In this document: piece after piece, positions 6,312-11,987 of the stretch
Layout of the letters: the number at the start of each line of letters is the position of its first letter
How positions within the stretch are numbered: the first letter of the stretch is position 1
Assembly: GCA_046047235.1 (NCBI GenBank)
Contig: JBJOII010000066.1
Coordinates: forward strand, 1 to 23,182
Reading direction: 5' to 3'
DNA: 23,182 bases
Source: JBMTVN01 sp046047235
GTDB taxonomy: Bacteria > Verrucomicrobiota > Verrucomicrobiia > Limisphaerales > JAHDYP01
Translations under genes and position numbers: made by a program
The notes under the pieces: generated by a model
The model's input: only the letters and a program-made list of their open reading frames with translations
Databases searched by the model: none
What the model was told of the DNA's origin: nothing

Positions 6312-6385
6312 CGCTCTGCGCTCTGCGCTTCCCGCTTCCCGCTTCCCGCTTTGCGCTTCCCGCTCCAAAGCGATACACCTTCCAC

Positions 6386-8008
6386 ATGATCCCTACCGCC
6401 ATCCGCACCACACTGCTCGCCTGCCTCACCCTGCACACCCTCAACGCCGCCGATCCCGACCCCATCCGCCAAACCCATCGCGTCCCCATGCGCGACGGCA
6501 CACACCTCGCCACCGACGTCTGGCTCCCTGCCGCCGACCAAGCCTACCCCGTCGTTCTCCTTCGCTTCCCCTATAACAAAGACCTCGCCGTCGGGCTCGG
6601 GCAGGACGGCACCCGCCAAGGCTATGCCGTGGTGGCTCAGGACACCCGCGGCCGCTTCGCCTCAGAAGGCGAGAACCTCCCCTTCCATCGGGACGTTCCC
6701 GACGGCAAGGACACTCTGGCTTGGATTAAGCAACAACCCTGGTGCAACGGTCGCATCGGCACCTGGGGCGGATCCGCCGGCGCCATCACCCAGTTCCAAA
6801 TGGCCATCGAAGGCTCCAACCCCCTGCTCGCCCAATACCTCGTCGTCGGCGCCCCCAACCTCTACGACGTCGTCTATACCGGCGGAGTATTCCGCAAAGC
6901 CCTCATCGAGGACTGGCTCAAAGGCACCCAATTCGCCACCAACGCACTCGATATCTGGGTCAGCCACCCCACCTATGACGCCTATTGGCAGGCTCGCGAC
7001 GCCTCACGCCACTATCCAAAAATCAACACCCCCGCCCTCCATGTCGGCGGTTACTGGGATATCTTCGCCCAACCCACCATCGACGCCTTCAACGGTTACC
7101 AAAACCACGGCGGCCCCAACGCCCGCGGAAAACAAAAACTCCTCCTCGGCCCCTGGAGCCATAACGTCCTCCAGGATAAAGTCGGCGACCTCACCTTCCC
7201 CAACGGCAAAAACCCTCCCGGCCAACACTCCAACCAATGGCGCTGGTTCGATCGCTGGCTCAAAGACCAGGCCCACGAAATCGACACCGAACCCGCCGTC
7301 ACCTACTACGTCATCGGCGATACCACCAACCCCAATGCCCCGGGCAACGTCTGGCGCACGGCCAATGCCTGGCCCCCACTCCCCGCCACCCCAACACCCT
7401 ACTACCTCCACCACAACCACTCCCTCACCACCACCCCGCCCGACGAAAACCAAACCCTCACCTACACCTACAACCCCACCAACCCCGCCCCCACCATCGG
7501 CGGTATCCAACTCACCCTCCCCGCCGGCCCAATGAACCAAAACCCAATCGAATCCCGTAACGACATCCTCGTCCTCTCCACCCCCAAACTCACACAACCC
7601 CTCGAAGTCACCGGCCAAATCACCGCCCGTATCTGGATCTCCAGCGACGCACCCGATACCGACCTCTTCGTCCGCCTCTGCGATGTCTACCCCGATGGCC
7701 GCTCCTTCAACCTCTGCGAAGGCATGCTCCGAACCCGCTTCCGACATGGACTCGATCGCGAAACCTTCCTCCAGCCCGACGACATCGTCCCCCTCGACAT
7801 CAACCTCTGGTCCACCTCCGTCATCTTTGCACCCGACCACCAAATCCGTGTCCACGTCACCTCCAGCAGCGCACCCGGCTTCGACCCCAACCCCAATACC
7901 CGCCACCCCTTCCGCGCCAACCCCCAAACCCGCATCGCCCGCAACACCCTGCACCTCAGCCCCACCCACCCCTCCCACATTACCCTCCCCATCGTCACCA
8001 CCCCCTAG
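6386..8008 (+). CDS. Secreted CocE/NonD-family hydrolase
   Basis: The 540-residue protein has a short signal peptide (to about LNA-AD, residue 21) and the two-domain layout of the Xaa-Pro dipeptidyl-peptidase S15 / cocaine esterase family. The N-terminal alpha/beta hydrolase domain has VPMRDGTHLATDVWLP, QDTRGRFASEG and GTWGGSAGA with nucleophile Ser130. GGYWDIF supplies Asp225 and GPWSHN His259. The C-terminal galactose-binding-like jelly roll (about 340-540) contains TDLFVRLCDVYPDGRSFNL. These enzymes cleave acyl or peptide bonds of varied substrates; this one's substrate is unknown. The start is preceded by repeat copy 4 with no clear ribosome-binding site. Very C-rich third positions produce long antisense ORFs. 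Confidence 0.9.
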   Translation: MIPTAIRTTLLACLTLHTLNAADPDPIRQTHRVPMRDGTHLATDVWLPAADQAYPVVLLRFPYNKDLAVGLGQDGTRQGYAVVAQDTRGRFASEGENLPFHRDVPDGKDTLAWIKQQPWCNGRIGTWGGSAGAITQFQMAIEGSNPLLAQYLVVGAPNLYDVVYTGGVFRKALIEDWLKGTQFATNALDIWVSHPTYDAYWQARDASRHYPKINTPALHVGGYWDIFAQPTIDAFNGYQNHGGPNARGKQKLLLGPWSHNVLQDKVGDLTFPNGKNPPGQHSNQWRWFDRWLKDQAHEIDTEPAVTYYVIGDTTNPNAPGNVWRTANAWPPLPATPTPYYLHHNHSLTTTPPDENQTLTYTYNPTNPAPTIGGIQLTLPAGPMNQNPIESRNDILVLSTPKLTQPLEVTGQITARIWISSDAPDTDLFVRLCDVYPDGRSFNLCEGMLRTRFRHGLDRETFLQPDDIVPLDINLWSTSVIFAPDHQIRVHVTSSSAPGFDPNPNTRHPFRANPQTRIARNTLHLSPTHPSHITLPIVTTP

Positions 8009-8088
8009 CCAAATCCACAATCTGCCGTTTACCCCCAGATTCAGCTTGCAGCACCCCCCAAACCTGCTTTCATTCCCAGCTCACGGTC

Positions 8089-8173
8089 GCGGATATGGCG
8101 GAATTGGCAGACGCGCTACTTTGAGGTGGTAGTGCCGCAAGGCGTGCAGGTTCAAGTCCTGCTATCCGCACCA
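8089..8173 (+). tRNA. tRNA-Leu (anticodon GAG)
   Basis: The acceptor stem GCGGATA (8089-8095) pairs with TATCCGC (8163-8169), followed by A and an encoded CCA (8171-8173). The anticodon stem CTACT/GGTAG encloses loop TTGAGGT with anticodon GAG. The long variable arm and the T arm (GCAGG TTCAAGT CCTGC) fit a class II leucine tRNA. It reads CUC/CUU codons. It lies at the left edge of the accessory region. Confidence 0.95.
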
Positions 8174-8207
8174 TTCTTCGCTCGGAGCAGAGCGTAGAGC
8201 GAAGAAT
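8173..8207. repeat. Eleven-bp hairpin at the tRNA-Leu 3' end
   Basis: ATTCTTCGCTC (8173-8183) pairs perfectly with GAGCGAAGAAT (8197-8207) around a 13-nt loop. Its first base is the last base of the tRNA. No T run follows, so it is not a typical terminator. It may serve 3' processing or belong to the duplicated unit that follows. Confidence 0.6.
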
Positions 8208-8319
8208 GCCACGGCGTAGTTCTGAACGAAGCCGGGCGAATCACGCTTTTAGTCCTTCTATTTCTCCGAGCTTCGAATGGCAGGCCACAGTTCTTTCCTC
8301 TTGTAACACGGGCTACGCC
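8181..8319. repeat. Duplicated non-coding unit, copy A
   Basis: This stretch aligns with 8338-8549. Shared blocks are CTCGGAGCAGAGCGTAGAGC, GAAGCCGGGC, CTTCTATTTCTCCGAGCTTC, GAATGGCAGGCCAC and TTGTAACACGG. The 8174-8621 interval has no gene other than these two copies. Confidence 0.8.
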
Positions 8320-8337
8320 CGGAGCGTTGGGTGCGCT

Positions 8338-8549
8338 CGGAGCAGAGCGTAGAGCGAAGAATGGTTGAAGGTTGCACGACAGCGACCTGTCCTCCGTAGC
8401 CCGCCAGGGCGAAGGAGGAAGCCGGGCAAACCACACTTTTAATCCTTCTATTTCTCCGAGCTTCCGTCTTCGTGCCGCTTTGCGGCGCTACGCCGTGACA
8501 CGTCGAATGGCAGGCCACCGTTCTTGATTCTTGTAACACGGCCTACGCC
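8338..8549. repeat. Duplicated non-coding unit, copy B, with two insertions
   Basis: Same blocks as copy A, but enlarged by two insertions relative to it. One lies at about 8363-8417 and includes a hairpin of the TTCGCC/GGCTACGG family (8390-8419). The other lies at about 8465-8504 and includes GCCGC TTT GCGGC. The insertion points fall between conserved blocks. Confidence 0.8.
8390..8419. repeat. Inserted hairpin related to 103-128
   Basis: TCCTCC (8390-8395) pairs with GGAGGA (8414-8419). On the minus strand it has the same TTCGCC and GGCTACGG core elements as 103-128, with an expanded loop. The stem bases differ from the relative at both paired positions. Confidence 0.65.
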
Positions 8550-8607
8550 AGAAACCCTTCATCCTTCTTCTTGACCTCCCTTCACCCCCAGCACACGGTC
8601 CATCTCC

Positions 8608-8613
8608 AAGGAG
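8608..8613 (+). promoter_or_regulatory. Ribosome-binding site of the four-helix-bundle gene
   Basis: AAGGAG lies 8 nt before the ATG at 8622 but only 2 nt before the ATG at 8616, so 8622 is the preferred start. Confidence 0.7.
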
Positions 8614-8621
8614 TGATGCCC

Positions 8622-9245
8622 ATGGGACAATCCAAGGATCGCCATGCAAGTAATAGTACGGAGATAAAGCGTAAGAATACCCCGAGCCACCAGCGCTTAA
8701 TCCCGCCACGAGGAGACTACCAAACCCTGCTTTCCTTTCAGAAAGCCGAGGTAATCTATGACCTCACCTTCCACTTCGCACACAAACACCTCAGCAAACG
8801 GGACCGAACTGTCGACCAAATGATCCAGGCCGCCCGTTCCGGCAAAAAGAACCTCCTCGAGGGAAGTAAAGCCGGACGCACCTCCAAGGAAACCGAGTTG
8901 AAGCTCACCAATGTAGCCCGTGCCAGCCTCGAAGAACTCTTGGATGACTACCGGGATTACCTCCGGGTGCGAGGACACCCCGAGTGGACCAAAAACTCCC
9001 GGGAGGCCCTCTATGTCCGGAATCTAGGAAGACGCGCACCACAAAACTACGACCTCTACCGCGAGTTCGTTGAAACCCGACCTCCGCACGTCGTTGCCAA
9101 CATCGCCCTCTGCCTTATCCATCAAGCCAATTACCTCATCGACCAACAATTGCTTCACCTCGAGGAAGATTTCCTCAAGCAGGGCGGCTTGCGCGAACGC
9201 ATGACCCGCCTCCGCCTCGCTCGCCGTAACAGGCCCACTCCATAG
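8622..9245 (+). CDS. Four-helix-bundle protein with suffix domain
   Basis: The 207-residue protein carries the bacterial 23S-rRNA-intervening-sequence / Avd-like four-helix fold. Helices run from SFQKAEVIYDLTFHFAHKHL through RTVDQMIQAARSGKKNLLEG, SKETELKLTNVARASLEELLDDYRDYLR to VVANIALCLIHQANYLIDQQL. The GKKNLLEGSKAGRTSKETE loop is typical, and the C-terminal part matches the suffix-type subgroup. Relatives form pentameric barrels thought to bind nucleic acid; function here is unknown. It is not inside an rRNA gene, and there is no reverse transcriptase nearby. It directly follows the duplicated unit at 8181-8549. An upstream in-frame ATG at 8571 is possible but lacks a ribosome-binding site. 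Confidence 0.85.
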   Translation: MGQSKDRHASNSTEIKRKNTPSHQRLIPPRGDYQTLLSFQKAEVIYDLTFHFAHKHLSKRDRTVDQMIQAARSGKKNLLEGSKAGRTSKETELKLTNVARASLEELLDDYRDYLRVRGHPEWTKNSREALYVRNLGRRAPQNYDLYREFVETRPPHVVANIALCLIHQANYLIDQQLLHLEEDFLKQGGLRERMTRLRLARRNRPTP

Positions 9246-9273
9246 CTCCCATCCCTCCCATCCCTCCCTCACA

Positions 9274-9603
9274 ACCAAAGCCGCCTCCAAGGTCCGGTGG
9301 CGGAGGTTGGTCTACTGCACCCCGGGTGCGGTCAAGTGGCTCGCCAATGCCAAGGAACTGGACGCCGCGCTGCCGATCCCCCGCCACACGCGACGACGTG
9401 CCCTTGGCCTGATGGCGACCAAGCTCGGGCTTCCCACCTGGCCGAAGGACATTCTCCGCCACACCGCAGCCTCCATGCTCATGGCCACCTGGGAGGACGA
9501 GGGCAAAGTAGCCGCCACCCTGGGCAACTCGCCCTCCATCCTCCACGCCCACTACCGGGAACTGGTCTCCAAGGACGAGGCCAGGAAGTTCTGGGGGATT
9601 TAG
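9274..9603 (+). pseudogene. Tyrosine integrase, C-terminal fragment
   Basis: From about 9280 the frame reads like the late catalytic domain of phage-type integrases: a WRRLV strand, a Pro-rich linker, then ILRHTAASML with the conserved Arg-His. LGNSPSILHAHYRELVSKDEA follows, with the nucleophile Tyr in HAHYREL, and the protein ends in FWGI. The N-terminal arm-binding and core-binding domains and the first catalytic Arg are absent, and no start codon with a ribosome-binding site is present (a TTG at 9307 is the only option). It is a truncated remnant of an integrative element lying downstream of the tRNA-Leu. It cannot be active as it stands. Confidence 0.75.
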
Positions 9604-9783
9604 ATCCCCTGGCAATAAGACCGGCTGTTGACCCGTCCCAGCCTCGGGGCGATAGTTCCTGCACGATCAGCAGTTGGTCCCCAATGGCATGCTGCGTCCA
9701 TCCATCATCCTGAACCTCCTCCTGTCCATCTGCGGGTCTGCCCTGGCCCAGACAGGTCCTGCGTTGCCACCTCGCTGTTGACC

Positions 9784-9853
9784 ATGATCGGTAGCCAAAC
9801 ATCATTCACCCTGTCGGGGCACCGCTTCCGGTCGGCGGTGCCTCACTTCCGAC
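9784..9853. repeat. Flanking direct repeat, left copy, with hairpin
   Basis: The stretch from ATGATCGGTA (9784) aligns with the one starting at 11433; both then read a version of ACATCATTC and GGTCGGCGG. It contains a perfect stem GGCACCGC (9818-9825) with GCGGTGCC (9835-9842), extended outside by imperfect pairing of CTGTCGG with CCGACGG. It lies just before the first small membrane gene. The rest of 9604-9864 has no recognisable gene. Confidence 0.6.
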
Positions 9854-9864
9854 GGGTCGGCTTT

Positions 9865-10149
9865 ATGAACAGGGTCGCAATAACTACTCACCGAAAGCGG
9901 CTTTACGTGTTGTTCGCGATCTTCGAGCCGATGGTCTTGCTTGCCGTTGTTGTGCTCTGGTGCGTTGACCCTCGCAGCATGTCCGGACTACTGCACGATA
10001 CCGCTGGGACTGTCTACTGGCTTTCCCTTGGGGGACTCCTGGTTGTTTCCCGGCTCCTGCAGCGTGAAGCGGCGCGCTTGGCCAGAGTCGGGCTGATCAC
10101 GGCCGTTGGCGGGTTCATCGCGTGCTCGTTGTTGCCTGCCATACCATGA
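9865..10149 (+). CDS. Small membrane protein of unknown family
   Basis: I do not recognise this 94-residue protein. After a basic N-terminus (MNRVAITTHRKR) there are three hydrophobic segments: about residues 13-32 (LYVLFAIFEPMVLLAVVVLW), 48-62 and 73-91. Positive residues cluster between the second and third. Its stop overlaps the next ATG in an ATGA, so it is the first gene of a translationally coupled trio. Base composition is lower in G+C and less biased at third positions than genes left of 8.1 kb, which suggests a different origin. Confidence 0.6.
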   Translation: MNRVAITTHRKRLYVLFAIFEPMVLLAVVVLWCVDPRSMSGLLHDTAGTVYWLSLGGLLVVSRLLQREAARLARVGLITAVGGFIACSLLPAIP

Positions 10150-10355
10150 AGGAGCCGGAGCGTTCACCTCAGCGCAAGCGGAGGAGCGGCCTCGGTCAGA
10201 ATGGAGTGCGGTCTACCCGCGTGGCTGAGTCCGGTCGTTTAAGAACGAGGCGGAACCGCATTCTTCTCTTGGCCATAATTGTCCCAGCGTGGTGGCCAGT
10301 ATCGGCGGCGGCCGACATGGGGACTCCATTGGTATGGGGGACGATGACGTTATGA
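10146..10355 (+). CDS. Small basic protein with one hydrophobic segment
   Basis: This is a 69-residue ORF that I cannot assign. The first 45 residues are strongly basic (RKRRSGLG, RTRRNR), followed by a signal- or membrane-like stretch (ILLLAIIVPAWWPVSAAADMG) near the C-terminus. It starts at an ATGA overlap with the upstream stop and ends at an ATGA overlap with the next start. That arrangement is the main evidence that it is translated. The layout could also be the N-terminus of a longer membrane protein cut short by a frameshift. Confidence 0.45.
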   Translation: MKEPERSPQRKRRSGLGQNGVRSTRVAESGRLRTRRNRILLLAIIVPAWWPVSAAADMGTPLVWGTMTL

Positions 10356-10777
10356 GCTCACGCGTACATGTGTGGATGCTGCCCCTGCTGTGGGTGACGT
10401 TTTCCTTGCTTGCGTACTTTACTGCGGAACGTCCAGATGTGCGTGATACAGCGACTTTGGTAAGTTGCTTTGCCTTTGACTTCTTCCACTCCCAGCCTCC
10501 GCCGCATCTTGAGCTGTTTTTGAAGGTGCTAGGCATCGGATTCATAGAAACTACCGTGCTAGGCGTTCTTTTGTGGCTCTTGAAAGCACCTCTCACTGTC
10601 TACTTTGGCATCGCACCCTTTGTCCTTCTCGGAGTCTTGACCGGTCAGCCGTTGAACGGCTGTGGTATGGGGACATATATCGTGGCGATGTTAACCGTGC
10701 CTGCGGTGCTCGCTTTGCGAGTAATGCGTAAGGCACAGGGGAGCAAGAGCGAGGAGTCCTCTCTCGGCGGGCAGTAG
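10352..10777 (+). CDS. Small polytopic membrane protein of unknown family
   Basis: The 141-residue protein is not recognised. It has four predicted membrane segments: WMLPLLWVTFSLLAYF, the stretch around LGIGFIETTVLGVLLWLL, VYFGIAPFVLLGVLTG and GTYIVAMLTVPAVLAL. The C-terminus is charged. I chose the ATG at 10352 because it overlaps the previous stop as ATGA; ATG 10334 in the same frame is an alternative. It ends the coupled trio. Nothing visible identifies a substrate or partner. Confidence 0.6.
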   Translation: MSSRVHVWMLPLLWVTFSLLAYFTAERPDVRDTATLVSCFAFDFFHSQPPPHLELFLKVLGIGFIETTVLGVLLWLLKAPLTVYFGIAPFVLLGVLTGQPLNGCGMGTYIVAMLTVPAVLALRVMRKAQGSKSEESSLGGQ

Positions 10778-11040
10778 CACTGCGTTTACCGTGGAAGGTC
10801 AGTCCGGCATGGACCACGCTAGCATTTCCCTCCATTGAGGAGGACCACCCCCAACCTCATTTTCCAGACCCTTGACCGCTGGTCCCCGAAGCGTATGTTC
10901 CCCTCATCTGACTCAACGGTGAAGGCTTTGCCCTTAACGCGTTTGATCAGGCTATTCCCTTTAAATGGAGCCTGCCCCGCGATCATGGACTTGCAACGTC
11001 CTTCGCAGCGCAACCCTTCACAAGTATTCGTCGGGACACC
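10778..11040. other. Intergenic, no feature recognised
   Basis: The stretch separates the coupled trio from the next small membrane gene. Short ORFs on both strands have no family features and overlap each other. I see no terminator or repeat here beyond an 11-nt match (GTCCGGCATGG at 10802) to 18679. Confidence 0.5.
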
Positions 11041-11430
11041 ATGAAGCTCGTCATAGTCATCATCCGGGTTCAGCTCGCCCTAGGATGTGTTGCCATGCTT
11101 CTCTCGCTCCTAAATCTGCACGGGACATCGCTCGCCAGGGCACGGTGGGCTGGTTTTGAAGCTGAACTTAAGGCGGTTAGCCGGTCCTCAGAGGTCACGG
11201 AGCCAGTGATAGTCAGAGGGTGTACATATGCAGATCTCATCGAAGCACACCAGGGGAGCGTGCGTTCGCGATCCGATCTAGCATACGCGTTCCTCCTGTT
11301 CTCGGGCCTCATGGTCGGGATCGGGTGGTTGCTACTGTCGCGCACTCACGCCTTGAGTCGCACGCTGCCATCTGATCGGGGGTGCCGAACCAACCAGCCA
11401 GAGGCCACCGTTGACCGGTCTCGACGTTAA
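11041..11430 (+). CDS. Small two-helix membrane protein of unknown family
   Basis: The 129-residue protein is not recognised. It has an N-terminal hydrophobic helix (LVIVIIRVQLALGCVAMLLSLL), a ~60-residue loop with mixed charges, a second helix (AYAFLLFSGLMVGIGWLLL) and a basic, polar tail. The loop probably faces the periplasm. The ATG has no clear ribosome-binding site. It lies just left of the right copy of the flanking repeat and close to the tRNA-like fragment, so it belongs to the same accessory block. Confidence 0.5.
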   Translation: MKLVIVIIRVQLALGCVAMLLSLLNLHGTSLARARWAGFEAELKAVSRSSEVTEPVIVRGCTYADLIEAHQGSVRSRSDLAYAFLLFSGLMVGIGWLLLSRTHALSRTLPSDRGCRTNQPEATVDRSRR

Positions 11431-11432
11431 AG

Positions 11433-11500
11433 ATGATCGGTAACCGGACATCATTCCGTATCGATGCCCCGCTTTCGGTCGGCGGCGCTTCGCTTGGCGG
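11433..11500. repeat. Flanking direct repeat, right copy, with hairpin
   Basis: It aligns with 9784-9853 in the same orientation. Its stem is CGATGCCCCGC (11462-11472) with GCGGCGCTTCG (11482-11492), with two mismatches around a TTTCGGTCG-type loop shared with the left copy. The two copies bracket about 1.6 kb holding all four small genes. Confidence 0.6.
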
Positions 11501-11523
11501 GCGGATAATTGAACTCTAGCCCT

Positions 11524-11581
11524 TCAGGCTCATAATCCCGCGGCCGCGGGATCATAGGTTCAAATCCTATCCCCGCAACCA
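11524..11581 (+). pseudogene. tRNA-fMet-like 3' fragment (candidate attachment site)
   Basis: From the anticodon loop CTCATAA (11529-11535) to the encoded CCA (11579-11581) this matches an initiator tRNA: T arm ATAGG TTCAAAT CCTAT (11554-11570), then CCCCGCA and A. The 5' acceptor strand, D arm and a pairing 5' anticodon stem are missing, and the variable region has eight extra bases. Integrases that target tRNA genes leave such 3' duplicates, and the fragment still carries a downstream terminator. I find no matching intact copy in the window. Confidence 0.55.
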
Positions 11582-11605
11582 ATTTAACGTTGATCATCAA
11601 CGACT

Positions 11606-11640
11606 TAAGCCGCTGGCTCCCAGCGGCTTATTTGCTTTTC
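11606..11640 (+). terminator. Rho-independent terminator after the tRNA-like fragment
   Basis: TAAGCCGCTGG (11606-11616) pairs perfectly over 11 bp with CCAGCGGCTTA (11620-11630) around loop CTC. TTTGCTTTT follows. It is probably the original terminator of the tRNA locus. Confidence 0.85.
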
Positions 11641-11977
11641 CGGCCTCCCTGCCCAAATTCACCCGTTTTCTGGTCGCGCCCTGTCCGGACCTGTCCACGA
11701 AGGGCAGGCAACCAAATAAAGGCCAAATATTTGGGTCCTGAGGTTCAGATCTGAGGCAGGCACCGGTCCCCGGACTTTCCCGGCCCATCGAGAGCCCACC
11801 ACCAATCCAAGGATCTTATTCTTCGCATCGCCTGAGCTTCATACTGCTCGCCGGGGCTTCCTGCGGCATTAATAGCATTGACTCACTGCATGGGAGGGGT
11901 GCAGGAAACTGATCGTCAGCGGTGCCTCAGCCTGAGGCTTCCGATCCTTCGGACCGTGGTGGGTAATGAAACACAAT
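11641..11977. other. Intergenic region upstream of the secreted-protein pair
   Basis: No gene is recognised. The only notable structure is a 15-nt perfect palindrome, GCCTCAG-C-CTGAGGC (11924-11938), some 50 nt before the next start. It could be an operator or a small hairpin. A clear promoter cannot be fixed by eye. Confidence 0.4.
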
Positions 11978-11987
11978 AGGAGGCGAC

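Larger units (their letters stand above)
5786..6375 (+). repeat. Mosaic repeat element, copy 4
   Basis: This is the longest copy, between rpmB and the CocE-type hydrolase. It has a degenerate GTTTCGGA block (5790-5816), GCGCAGCGC, six ATCGNN hexamers (5858-5893), the small hairpin (5894-5908), the TGTAGCCAGGAA block, CCCATCT heptamers and a better GTTTCGGA block (about 5985-6011). Then come a second CCCATCT run, the ten-bp hairpin (6075-6097), another hairpin (6150-6167), 13 CCCTCNG units (6221-6311) and a CGCTTCC-type tail ending about 10 nt before the hydrolase start. No gene is visible in the interval. Confidence 0.8.

Noticed and set aside
7004..8020. Long minus-strand ORF opposite the CocE-type hydrolase
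   Set aside because: Low-complexity Gly/Val translation; the sense frame carries the full catalytic triad.
8622..9245. Diversity-generating retroelement, suggested by the Avd-like fold
   Set aside because: No reverse transcriptase, template repeat or variable repeat was seen nearby.
9479..9805. Minus-strand ORF opposite the integrase remnant and following gap
   Set aside because: It overlaps a frame with clear integrase motifs and its translation is unlike a folded protein.
11505..11581. Complete tRNA-fMet gene
   Set aside because: The upstream sequence offers no D arm, an incomplete acceptor strand (GCGGG only) and a mismatched anticodon stem, and the variable region is 8 nt too long.
11505..11581. 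tmRNA 3' end
   Set aside because: The 3' domain has an anticodon-like loop CTCATAA and an initiator-type CCCCGCA end; no tag ORF or matching 5' domain was found.
11597..11788. Minus-strand 63-codon ORF
   Set aside because: It runs through the terminator hairpin and has no recognisable features.
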